Shown: positions 16,213 to 23,374 of the stretch, one piece after another
Layout of the letters: every line of letters begins with the position of its first letter
How positions within the stretch are numbered: the first letter of the stretch is position 1
NCBI GenBank assembly: GCA_963830485.1
Contig: CAWHNE010000017.1
Span: 98,239-162,238, forward strand
Source of the DNA: CAIWHR01 sp963830485
GTDB lineage: Bacteria > Pseudomonadota > Gammaproteobacteria > Burkholderiales > Casimicrobiaceae
Direction of reading: 5' to 3'
DNA length: 64,000 nucleotides
Translations under genes and position numbers: made by a program
The notes under the pieces: model-generated
Database searches by the model: none
Told to the model about the DNA's origin: nothing
The model's input: the letters and a program-made list of their open reading frames with translations, nothing else

Positions 16213-16358
16213 GGGAGTCCCCCGTGTCGTTTTCGATTGCGGCCGGCGCGACCTTTGCGACCGGCCCTTCGACATGGAGCGCTCTCCTCACGCGTTGGTT
16301 CCCCGATTGTCCGCATCCGGCGTCCTCTGCGCGGCAGCGCCGGGGCGAGGGCGAGCGC

Positions 16359-16628
16359 TTACTGTCCTTCGCCGAAGTAGTCGCCGATCAACGCCACCAG
16401 CGCGTCCATCGCCTCGGCCTCGTCCGGGCCGTCGGTCTCGAGCGTCACCTTCGCCCCCTTGCCCGCGGCGAGCATCATCACGCCCATGATGCTCTTCGCG
16501 TTGACCTTGCGGTTGTTGCGGGCCATCAGGACTTCGCATTGGTATTTGGCAGCGAGCTGCGTGAGCTTGGCGGAGGCCCGCGCATGCAGCCCGAGCTTGT
16601 TGACGATCTCAACCTCGCGTTGCTGCAT
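16359..16628 (-). CDS. ptsH: HPr phosphocarrier protein
   Basis: This 89-residue protein starts MQQREVEIVNKLGLHARASAK. The active His lies in LGLHARAS, and the regulatory-type Ser in NAKSIMGVMMLAA; the C-terminal helix is EAEAMDALVALIGDYF. HPr carries phosphate from EI to EIIA proteins. Its ATG overlaps the end of the EIIA gene by 20 bases, which implies translational coupling. The order EIIA, HPr, EI downstream of gshB is typical of betaproteobacteria. Confidence 0.95.
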   Translation of the reverse strand: MQQREVEIVNKLGLHARASAKLTQLAAKYQCEVLMARNNRKVNAKSIMGVMMLAAGKGAKVTLETDGPDEAEAMDALVALIGDYFGEGQ

Positions 16629-17022
16629 AGGCGGGATCGACCTCGAGATGCAGCACCCCGTCGCACGCGCCGGAGATCGCCTTCTTGATCGTCGTCTCCA
16701 TGCCGCGGTTGCGGTAGGTGAACGCGCGCACGAGCATCGGCAGGTTGACGCCGGCGACGACCTCGACTCGGCCCGGCTTCATGAGCTTCGCGGCGAGATT
16801 GCACGGCGTCGCGCCGAAGAGGTCGGAGAACACCAGCACGCCCTTGCCGGTGTCGAGCCGCGCGACCAGCTCGCGCGCCGCGGGCAGGAGGTCGGCCGGG
16901 TCGTCCGTCGCGGCGACCGAGAGCACCTCGAGCTGCGGCGGCCGCGTGCCGAGCACGTGCGTCACGGCGCGCACGAGGCTCTCGCCCAGCGTGTCGTGTG
17001 CCACGATCAGGATGCCGATCAT
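16609..17022 (-). CDS. PTS EIIA component, mannose/fructose-type (ManX-like)
   Basis: This 137-residue protein starts MIGILIVAHDTLGESLVRAV. His9 in VAHDTLGE is the expected phosphorylation site of EIIA-Man domains, and the VFSDLFGATPCNLAAKL segment is the conserved DxFGxTP loop. No EIIB, EIIC or EIID genes are next to it, so the protein is likely regulatory rather than part of sugar uptake. It starts about 98 bases after the gshB stop and overlaps ptsH. The stop is in a different frame from HPr and lies 20 bases inside it. Confidence 0.92.
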   Translation of the reverse strand: MIGILIVAHDTLGESLVRAVTHVLGTRPPQLEVLSVAATDDPADLLPAARELVARLDTGKGVLVFSDLFGATPCNLAAKLMKPGRVEVVAGVNLPMLVRAFTYRNRGMETTIKKAISGACDGVLHLEVDPAYAATRG

Positions 17023-17120
17023 CGTCGATCCGCGGTCGTCCCGGCGGCGAGGGGACGGGTCGGGAATTATGGTAGCACGTGCGTCGAGCACGGCCCGAGG
17101 CCGCGCGGCGGCCAAGAAGA

Positions 17121-18060
17121 CTAGCAGGCGCGGAGCAGCGCCTCGGCGAACATGCCGCCCACGTCGAAGCCGGACTGCTCGGAGATCTCGACGAAGCACG
17201 TGGGGCTCGTCACGTTGACCTCGGTCAGGTAGTCGCCGATCACGTCGAGCCCGACGACGAGCAGTCCCTCGGCCCAGAGCTTCGGCCCGAGCGCCGTCGC
17301 GATCTCGCGGTCGCGCGCGGTCAGCGGCCGCGCGACGCCGCGGCCGCCGGCGGCAAGGTTGCCGCGCGTCTCGCCGGGCTTCGGGATCCGCGCGAGCGCA
17401 TACGGAACGGCCTCGCCGGCGATCAGCAGCACGCGCTTGTCGCCGTCGGCGATCGCGGGCAGGAAGCGCTGCGCCATCACGGTCCGCGCGCCGTCGTGGC
17501 TCACGGTCTCGACGATCACGTTGCGGTTCGGATCGTCGGCGCGGACCCGGAACACCGAGGTGCCGCCCATGCCGTCCAGCGGCTTCACGATGACGTCGCC
17601 GTGCGCGTCGATGAACGCGGCGATCCGCTCCGCGTCGCGCGTGACGAGCGTCGGCGCGACGAACTCGGCGAACTTCGCGATCGCCATCTTCTCGTTGTTG
17701 TCGCGGATCGCCCGCGGCCGGTTGAACACGCGCGCGCCTTCGCGCTCGGCCGCCTCGAGCAGGTACGTCGCGTACACGTACTCCATGTCGAACGGCGGGT
17801 CCTTGCGCATCACGACCGCGGAGAAGTCGGCGAGCGCCCGTTCTTCCGGCGCGCCGGCCGCGTACCAGTCGCACGTTGGTCGTGCGTACCTCGAGCGGGA
17901 CGGCGCGCGCCCGGGTCGCGCCGGCGCTCCAGTAGACGTCGGCCGGCTCGAGCGCGAACACGCGATGCCCGCGCGCGACGAGCGCGCGCATCATCGCCAC
18001 GCTCGAGTCCTTGTAGGCCTTGAGCAGCGGCAGCGGATCGAGAATGAAGGCGAAATCCAT
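17121..18060 (-). CDS. gshB: Glutathione synthetase (one frameshift)
   Basis: The protein begins MDFAFILDPLPLLKAYKDSSV at 18060 and ends GMFAEALLRAC at 17121, about 312 residues after correction. GshB is an ATP-grasp enzyme that joins gamma-glutamylcysteine and glycine. Visible family segments are MRKDPPFDMEYVYATYLLE, NNEKMAIAKF, VIVKPLDGMGGTSVFR (the nucleotide-binding Lys and Gly-rich loop), GNLAAGGRG and VGLDVIGDYLTEVNVTSP. The frame break near 17875 is repaired by removing one base and restores the RDWYAAG-type sequence. The neighbouring EIIA/HPr/EI genes on the same strand match the usual betaproteobacterial order. Confidence 0.93.
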
Positions 18061-18137
18061 GGGCGCAGCGCGAAAGCCGGGCCGCCATGCTACCGCATCC
18101 GGATCACCGCGGATCGCGCCCGCGGGCTAGCCGCCGC

Positions 18138-18959
18138 TCAGAGGCCGAGCCAGGCGATGACCGATGTATCGACGTCGTGGTTGGGCATGACGAAGCCCCG
18201 GTACCCCATCGCGGAGAGCACCTGCTTGCCCTGGTCGGACTGTGCGAGCGTCACGAGCGCGCGCTGGATGCGCTCCTGCTCGTCGGCGGGGACCTTTGTC
18301 GAGACGATGAAATACTTGATCGGCACCGAGCGCGACTTGATGAACACCTTGCCGCCCTTGTCGGTCCATTCCTTGACCACGGCGTTCGCCGCCGTCGCGC
18401 CGACGTCCGCGAAGCCGTACTCGAGATAGAACGGCACCGCGTCCTGGTAGCGTGTCGTCCGGATCTTGAGATCGTCCGCCTTGATGCTTGCCGTGCGCAG
18501 CATCGCGCGGACCATCCACGCCGTGATCGAGTCGGGGTCAGGCGTGACGAGCGTCCTGCCCTTGATGTCGGGCAGCGTCTTGGCTGCGTCATTCGGCTTG
18601 ACCATCAGCGACACCGTGTACTCGGTGAAGCCGGTGGTCCAGGCAATCGTCTTGTACCGGCCCGCCTTGATTTCGGCCAGCGCCACGTGGGCCGGATGGA
18701 TGAATGCGAGGTCGTACTCCTGCTTCGCGAGTCCGGCGCGTACGTCGTCGTACTTCGGCACCAGCACGACTCTCACGTTGCGCTTGAGCGCGCTGCCGAG
18801 CGCGAGCGCGAGCGGCTCGAACTTGTCGCGGATCTCCTTCGGCGTCGCCTGGTAGGTGACGCCCTCGGTCACCGAGAAAACGAGGTCGGACGCGGCGGCG
18901 TTGTACGAGAAGACGGCGATCGCCGCAACGGCGAGCCACGACAGCGGACGAGACGGCAT
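18138..18959 (-). CDS. PhnD-family phosphate/phosphonate-type ABC substrate-binding protein
   Basis: This 273-residue exported protein starts MPSRPLSWLAVAAIAVFSYNAAA (ATG 18959) with a signal peptide. The body reads like the PhnD/PtxB family: FSVTEGVTYQATPKEI, VRVVLVPKYDDVRAGLAKQEYDLAFIHPAHVAL, and TLVTPDPDSITAWMVRAML. Its ligand is unknown; many such binding proteins are not phosphonate specific. There is no permease or ATPase gene adjacent. It lies 88 bases downstream of the molybdopterin dehydrogenase gene on the same strand. Confidence 0.85.
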   Translation of the reverse strand: MPSRPLSWLAVAAIAVFSYNAAASDLVFSVTEGVTYQATPKEIRDKFEPLALALGSALKRNVRVVLVPKYDDVRAGLAKQEYDLAFIHPAHVALAEIKAGRYKTIAWTTGFTEYTVSLMVKPNDAAKTLPDIKGRTLVTPDPDSITAWMVRAMLRTASIKADDLKIRTTRYQDAVPFYLEYGFADVGATAANAVVKEWTDKGGKVFIKSRSVPIKYFIVSTKVPADEQERIQRALVTLAQSDQGKQVLSAMGYRGFVMPNHDVDTSVIAWLGL

Positions 18960-19047
18960 CGAGTACGTTCCTCCCGGCATCGGCAACCGCCTCGGCACAG
19001 GCCGATCCCCTGGCGTCGCCGGCGCGATTGTACAGGACAGCTCCAAT

Positions 19048-21373
19048 CTACCGACGCAGCGCGCGCCAGACCCGCTCGGACGTGAGCGGCATCTGCAGCG
19101 CGAGGGCGCGATCGCCTGCACCCGCCCGCGCGAGCGCGTCGACCACGGCGTTGACCACAGCCGGTGATGCACCAATCGTGCCAAGCTCGCCCACGCCTTT
19201 CACGCCCATCACATTGTTGCGGCAGGGCGTCGACTCGTCGGTCGCCGTCCTAAAGTGACGAAACATCGTCGCGCGGGGGACCGCGTAGTCGAGGAAGCTT
19301 GCAGTCAACGCCTGGCCCGTCTCGGCGTCGTAGACGAACCGTTCGCACAACGCCTGCCCGATGCCCTGCGCGGCGCCGCCCTCGATCTGGCCTTCGACGA
19401 TCAGCGGATTGATTACGCGCCCGACGTCGTTGACCGACCAGTAGCCGGCGACCTCGACCGCGCCGGTGTCGGGATCGATCTCGACCTCGCAGATGTGGCA
19501 GCCATTCGGCCACGTCGCGTCGGCGACCTTGCTCGTCGACGCCACGACGATGCGCCGGGCGCGCTGCCGCCGCGCGAGCTCGAAGAGGCCGATGCGCCGG
19601 TCGGTGCCGGCGACGACGTAGTCGCCGTCGCTGTATTCGAGGTCGCCGGCCGCGGTCTCGAGCGCCGCCGCCGCGAGCTCGCGCGCCGCGGCGACCGTCC
19701 GCTCGGCCCCGACGCGCACCGCGGAGCCGCCGACGAAGAGCGAGCGCGAGCCGGCGCTGCCGAAGCCCTGCGCACGGTCGGTGTCGCCCTGCACAATCCG
19801 GATCTTGTCGATCGGCACACCGAACACGTCGACCGCGAGCTGCGCGTAGGTGGTCGCGAGCCCCTGTCCCATCGCCTGCGTCGCGGACACGATCTCGATG
19901 CCGCCGTCGCCTTCGACGGTGACGGTGACCGTCTCCTCGAACACGTCGGCGCCGGTCCACTCGAGGAACGCCGCCATCCCGCGTCCGCGTAGCTGGCCGC
20001 GGCGCGCCGACTCCTCGCATCGCGCGTCGAACCCGTCCCATCCGGCGAGCGAGCGCGCCGCGTCCATTACCTGCGCGAAGCTTCCGCTGTCGTAGGTCTT
20101 GTCGAGCGGATTGCGATACGGCATCTGCGCGGGCCGGATCATGTTGCGGCGGCGGAGCTCGACCTGGTCGATCCCGGTTGCGCGTGCCGCCGCGTCCATC
20201 AGTCGCTCGATCATGTAGATCGCCTCGGGCCGGCCCGCCCCGCGATACGCGCCGGTCGGCGCGGTGTGCGTGAGCACTGCCCGGATGCGAAGGTCGATCG
20301 TGCCGATGTCGTAGATCGACGTCGCAACCCAGGGCCCGATCAGGAGCTGGATCACGACGCCACCGCCCGTGGCATACGCGCCGACGTTCGCGCGCGAATC
20401 GACGCGGAGCGCGAGCACGCGGCCGTCGCCGTCGAGCGCCAGCTCCGCCGTGCTCGTCACGTCGCGCCCGTGCGAGGCGGCGAGGAACTCGTCCATCCGC
20501 TCGGCGCACCACTTGACCGGGCGTCCGAACTTCCGCGCGCAGTACGCGGTGACGACGTCCTCCGGGTAGAGGCTCGTCTTCATCCCGAACCCGCCGCCGA
20601 CATCACCCACGAGCACGCGCACGCCTTCGCTTCCGAGGCCGAGGACCTCCGCGAGCTCGTCGCGCAGCCCCGTCGGCGTCTGGCAACTCACGGTCAGCGT
20701 GAGCCGCCCGGTCGCTGCGTCGACCGTCGCCAGCACCGCGCGCGGCTCGATCGGGCACGGCGCAACGCGCTGGTTTTCGAGCTCGAGCGTCACCACATGC
20801 GCCGCCCGGGCGAAACGCCGCGGCCGTCGCCTTCGCGTCGCCGTGGCGCATCTCGCACGCGATGTTGTCCGGGGCTTCGGGCCACACCGGCGGGGCATGC
20901 GGCGCGAGCGCCTTCGCTGCATCCGCGACCATCGGCAACGGCTCGTAGCGGACATCGATCGCCTCGACCGCGTCGCGTGCCTCGCGAAGGCTCGTCGCGA
21001 CGACCGCCGCCACTGCTTCGCCCACGTAGCGGACCGCGCCGACTGCGAGCGCGTGGCGGGGCGGCGTTGCGGTGGGCGAGCCGTCCGCGCGGCGGAAGTC
21101 CGACGAGAGCGGGAGCGGCTTCACGCCGGCGCGCACGAGATCCTCGCCGGTGACCACGGCGATGACGCCCGGCATCGCGGCCGCCGCAGCCACGTCGATC
21201 GCGAGCACGCGCGCGTGCGGATGCGGCGAGCGCAGGAACACGACGTGACTCTGGCCCGGTGCGTCGACGTCGTCGGCGAAGCGCCCCGCTCCTTTCAGCA
21301 GCGCTTCGTCCTCGACCCGCAGCACGGCCTGGCCGCTGCCGAAGCGCGCGTAGCGCGGAGACGAGTTCGCCAT
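19048..21373 (-). CDS. Xanthine/aldehyde dehydrogenase-family molybdopterin-binding subunit (one frameshift)
   Basis: Starting MANSSPRYARFGSGQAVLRVED at 21373 and ending LTSERVWRALRR, the corrected protein has about 775 residues, the length of CoxL/XdhB-type large subunits. The N-terminal a/b hammerhead domain (RFADDVDAPGQSHVVFLRSPHPHARV) is joined by one extra base near 20815 to the Mo-binding part: GDVGGGFGMK, TGAYRGAGRPEA, VSATQAMGQGLATTYAQ and GVKGVGELGTIGASP with the catalytic Glu. AYRGAGR is typical of form II enzymes, not true CO dehydrogenases. The FAD and iron-sulfur subunits that normally accompany it are absent on both sides. Confidence 0.88.
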
Positions 21374-21380
21374 CGATCTC

Positions 21381-21540
21381 GTGTACTGAGTCAGAAATTC
21401 GCTCGACGGTTCGCGGCGAAATCGCGCCATGCGTCGTTGCTCGGCCTCACCGTACCACAGGGTACGCCGTCGCCCTCGTGCCTCGCCTGACGCCCGATTT
21501 CATCCGCTCCTTTGTCTTCGGAACTTCTGACTCAGTACAC
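21381..21540. repeat. MITE-like element: 160 bp with 16-bp perfect terminal inverted repeats
   Basis: GTGTACTGAGTCAGAA at 21381-21396 is the exact reverse complement of 21525-21540. Similarity continues inward for about 45 bases in imperfect form (TTC, GAC, GCGG and GAAATCG recur in order). The 128-base interior has no convincing gene. No target duplication is obvious at the ends. It begins 8 bases upstream of the dehydrogenase start, so it may supply that gene's leader. Confidence 0.65.
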
Positions 21541-21623
21541 CGGTTGCGCGCCAAGGACGCGCCGCGGCACGTTCGCCGCGGCACGACAGAATCATAAACC
21601 GCGAACGTGCCGCGCCGATCGCG

Positions 21624-22031
21624 TCAGTGCCCGCCGCGGGACGCAACGGGAAACGCGAAGGCGAGACGCCCGAAGCTGCGACCGTAGCGGTTCGCCGCGT
21701 CGATGACGCTGTCCGCGAAGCTCGCCTCGATGCTCGCGATCGATACGACCGCGTCGCGCAGCACGCCTTGCGGCACCGCTTGTGCGCCCGCGGTCGAGAG
21801 CTCGTGTGCCTGCGCGCGCGCGAGTTCGCCCAGCAGGTGCGCGAACGTGATCTGCCCGGCAATGGCCTGGTTGGCCGCATAGGCGACCACCGCCAAGGCC
21901 GCGTCGGTCGTCACGAACGGGAGATCGCGCGAAAAGCGGAGCGCGGTGTGGCCGGGCGGAGATTCCGCCGGGACGGCTGGGCTGGCAGGGGCGCCGATCG
22001 CGCCCGCGCCCTTGTGGGACAGGGGATCCAT
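21624..22031 (-). CDS. Hypothetical protein, helical, 135 residues
   Basis: The chosen start MDPLSHKGAGAIGAPASP (ATG 22031) has a GGAG ribosome site 8 bases upstream; ATG 22064 is an in-frame alternative. An Ala/Pro-rich N-terminus is followed by Ala-rich helices (AALAVVAYAANQAIAGQI, LLGELARAQAHEL) and a C-terminal AFAFPVASRGGH. There are no Cys residues and no clear signal peptide or membrane segment. I do not recognise a family. It is divergent from the cytochrome gene across an AT-rich spacer, which supports a real promoter region. Confidence 0.6.
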   Translation of the reverse strand: MDPLSHKGAGAIGAPASPAVPAESPPGHTALRFSRDLPFVTTDAALAVVAYAANQAIAGQITFAHLLGELARAQAHELSTAGAQAVPQGVLRDAVVSIASIEASFADSVIDAANRYGRSFGRLAFAFPVASRGGH

Positions 22032-22136
22032 CGGTGTCTCCAGAGGCATTTGTGCGATGCACAATACACTAGATTGCTATTATTTTCAATGGTTCAATAC
22101 TCAGGCTGGAAGTATATTCGGAAACAAATGACGCAA

Positions 22137-22153
22137 TGCACCATAATGGTGGC
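22137..22153. promoter_or_regulatory. NtrC-like operator half-palindrome
   Basis: TGCACC-ATAAT-GGTGGC resembles the NtrC enhancer consensus TGCACC-N5-GGTGCA with two mismatches. It lies in the unusually AT-rich spacer between the divergent hypothetical gene and the cytochrome P460 gene. There is no obvious sigma-54 promoter beside it, so this is only suggestive. Confidence 0.25.
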
Positions 22154-22210
22154 TCGGTTGCGAGGAGCCGGAAGCAATGCCACTCGGGCGCTGTTGGCGA
22201 TCACGCGAGC

Positions 22211-22231
22211 GGGCGGAGGTGTGCTCCGCCC
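22211..22231. other. Hairpin in the leader of the cytochrome gene
   Basis: An 8-bp perfect stem GGGCGGAG / CTCCGCCC with loop GTGTG lies 37 bases before the cytochrome start. It is the same stem as the terminator at 884-909 but has no T-run on either strand. It could be an mRNA leader structure or a member of a short dispersed palindrome family. Confidence 0.6.
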
Positions 22232-22267
22232 TCCACTATCGGGAAAGCGCACTCAACGGAGGACCAG

Positions 22268-23068
22268 ATGAGAATTCCGATCGCGGCCGTCATACTCCTC
22301 GCGAGCGTCTCGGCGAGCGCTGCCGACCAGGAGGCGGGGCGCGCGAAGGCTGCCGCCGTTTGCGCTGCTTGTCACGGCGTGCTGGGCGTCAGCGTCACCG
22401 ATGCCATTCCGAACCTCGCCGGGCAGAAGGCGCGCTACCTCGAGACGCAGTTGAACGCGCTCAAGGACGGCAGCCGCAAGAACGCGATCATGAATGCGAT
22501 CGCCGCCCAGCTAACCGCCGATGACATCGCCAACGTCGCCGCCCACTTCGCCGCGCAACAGGGCGCTGCCGCCGGCACGGCGAAGTCGGACTTCCTGCCC
22601 AATGTCGCGAAGACCGGCGTGACGTTTCCGGAGAATTACCAGTCGACGTTCACGAAGTATCACACGATCAACTTCCCCGACACGAAGCAGGTGCGCTACT
22701 ACTACGCGAACCGCGCGGCGCTGCAGGCCGCGAAAGCCGGAAAATCGCTGCCTGACGGCTCGGTGTTGTTCGCCGAGGTCTATTCGGCGAAGCTCGATGC
22801 GGACAAGAAGCCGATGATGGGTGCCGACGGCTTCTTCGTCGCGGATCAGCTGGTCGCGTACACCGCAATGGCGCGCGAGGCCGGTTGGGGCAAGGACATC
22901 CCTGAAATGCTGCGCAACGAGGACTGGAACTACGCGGTCTACACTGCGGCCAAGGTTCCGCGCCCGGGCATCAACCAGGCAGAGTGCCTCGCGTGCCACA
23001 AGCCGCTCGACAAGGCGAGCTATACGTTCACGCTGAAGCAGCTGACCGACGTCGCGAAGGCGAACTAG
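22268..23068 (+). CDS. Exported cytochrome c-cytochrome P460 fusion
   Basis: This 266-residue protein has a GGAGG ribosome site before ATG 22268 and a signal peptide MRIPIAAVILLASVSASA. Residues about 20-100 form a class I cytochrome c domain with CAACH at about residues 34-38 and the distal-type Met region (IPNLAGQKARYLETQL). Residues about 120-266 match the cytochrome P460 fold: NYQSTFTKYHTINF, VRYYYANRAALQAAKAGKSLPDGSVLFAEVY, and a second haem motif CLACH near the C-terminus. P460 proteins oxidise small nitrogen species in some bacteria, but many relatives are uncharacterised. The fusion suggests that electrons pass from the P460 haem to the linked cytochrome. Confidence 0.85.
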   Translation: MRIPIAAVILLASVSASAADQEAGRAKAAAVCAACHGVLGVSVTDAIPNLAGQKARYLETQLNALKDGSRKNAIMNAIAAQLTADDIANVAAHFAAQQGAAAGTAKSDFLPNVAKTGVTFPENYQSTFTKYHTINFPDTKQVRYYYANRAALQAAKAGKSLPDGSVLFAEVYSAKLDADKKPMMGADGFFVADQLVAYTAMAREAGWGKDIPEMLRNEDWNYAVYTAAKVPRPGINQAECLACHKPLDKASYTFTLKQLTDVAKAN

Positions 23069-23374
23069 CGGCGCGAGCGGCTCGCCGGTTCGGCCTCCGT
23101 GCTGCCAGTGCATTTCGTCGCGCCTAGGGGGTCGGCCTCCGAACGCGCTCCCGATCGCTCGCATCCCCAAGCGAGCTTGGGGCCCCTGCTCGCCGTTCGC
23201 GCGTTCCCCCGGGCGCGAAGCGCCGAGGGGGAGCGAGCAATCGCGAGTCGCCGCAAGCGGCCGACAGCTCGAAGCAGCGATCAGTCGAGGCGGTCCGGAG
23301 GCCGCGGCGCGAGCGGCTCGCCAGTTCGGCCTCCGTGCTGCCAGTGCATTTCGCGGGTCGCGCGGCACGCCGCG
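23069..23374. repeat. Repeat-rich spacer between the cytochrome gene and maeB
   Basis: No gene is seen. A 50-base direct repeat occurs at 23068-23117 and 23304-23353 with one mismatch (it includes CTCCGTGCTGCCAGTGCATT). Between the copies are REP-like pieces, CGCATCCCC...GGGGCCCCTGCTCG and GCGCCGAGGGGGAGCGAGC, which recur in diverged or inverted form at 25652-26040 on the other side of maeB. Confidence 0.8.

Noticed and set aside
19048..21373. Aerobic CO dehydrogenase CoxL
   Set aside because: The active-site loop reads AYRGAGR and not the AYRCSF of true form I CoxL, and CoxM/CoxS are absent.
23068..23353. CRISPR array
   Set aside because: Only two copies of the 50-base repeat, separated by 186 bases, and no cas genes.
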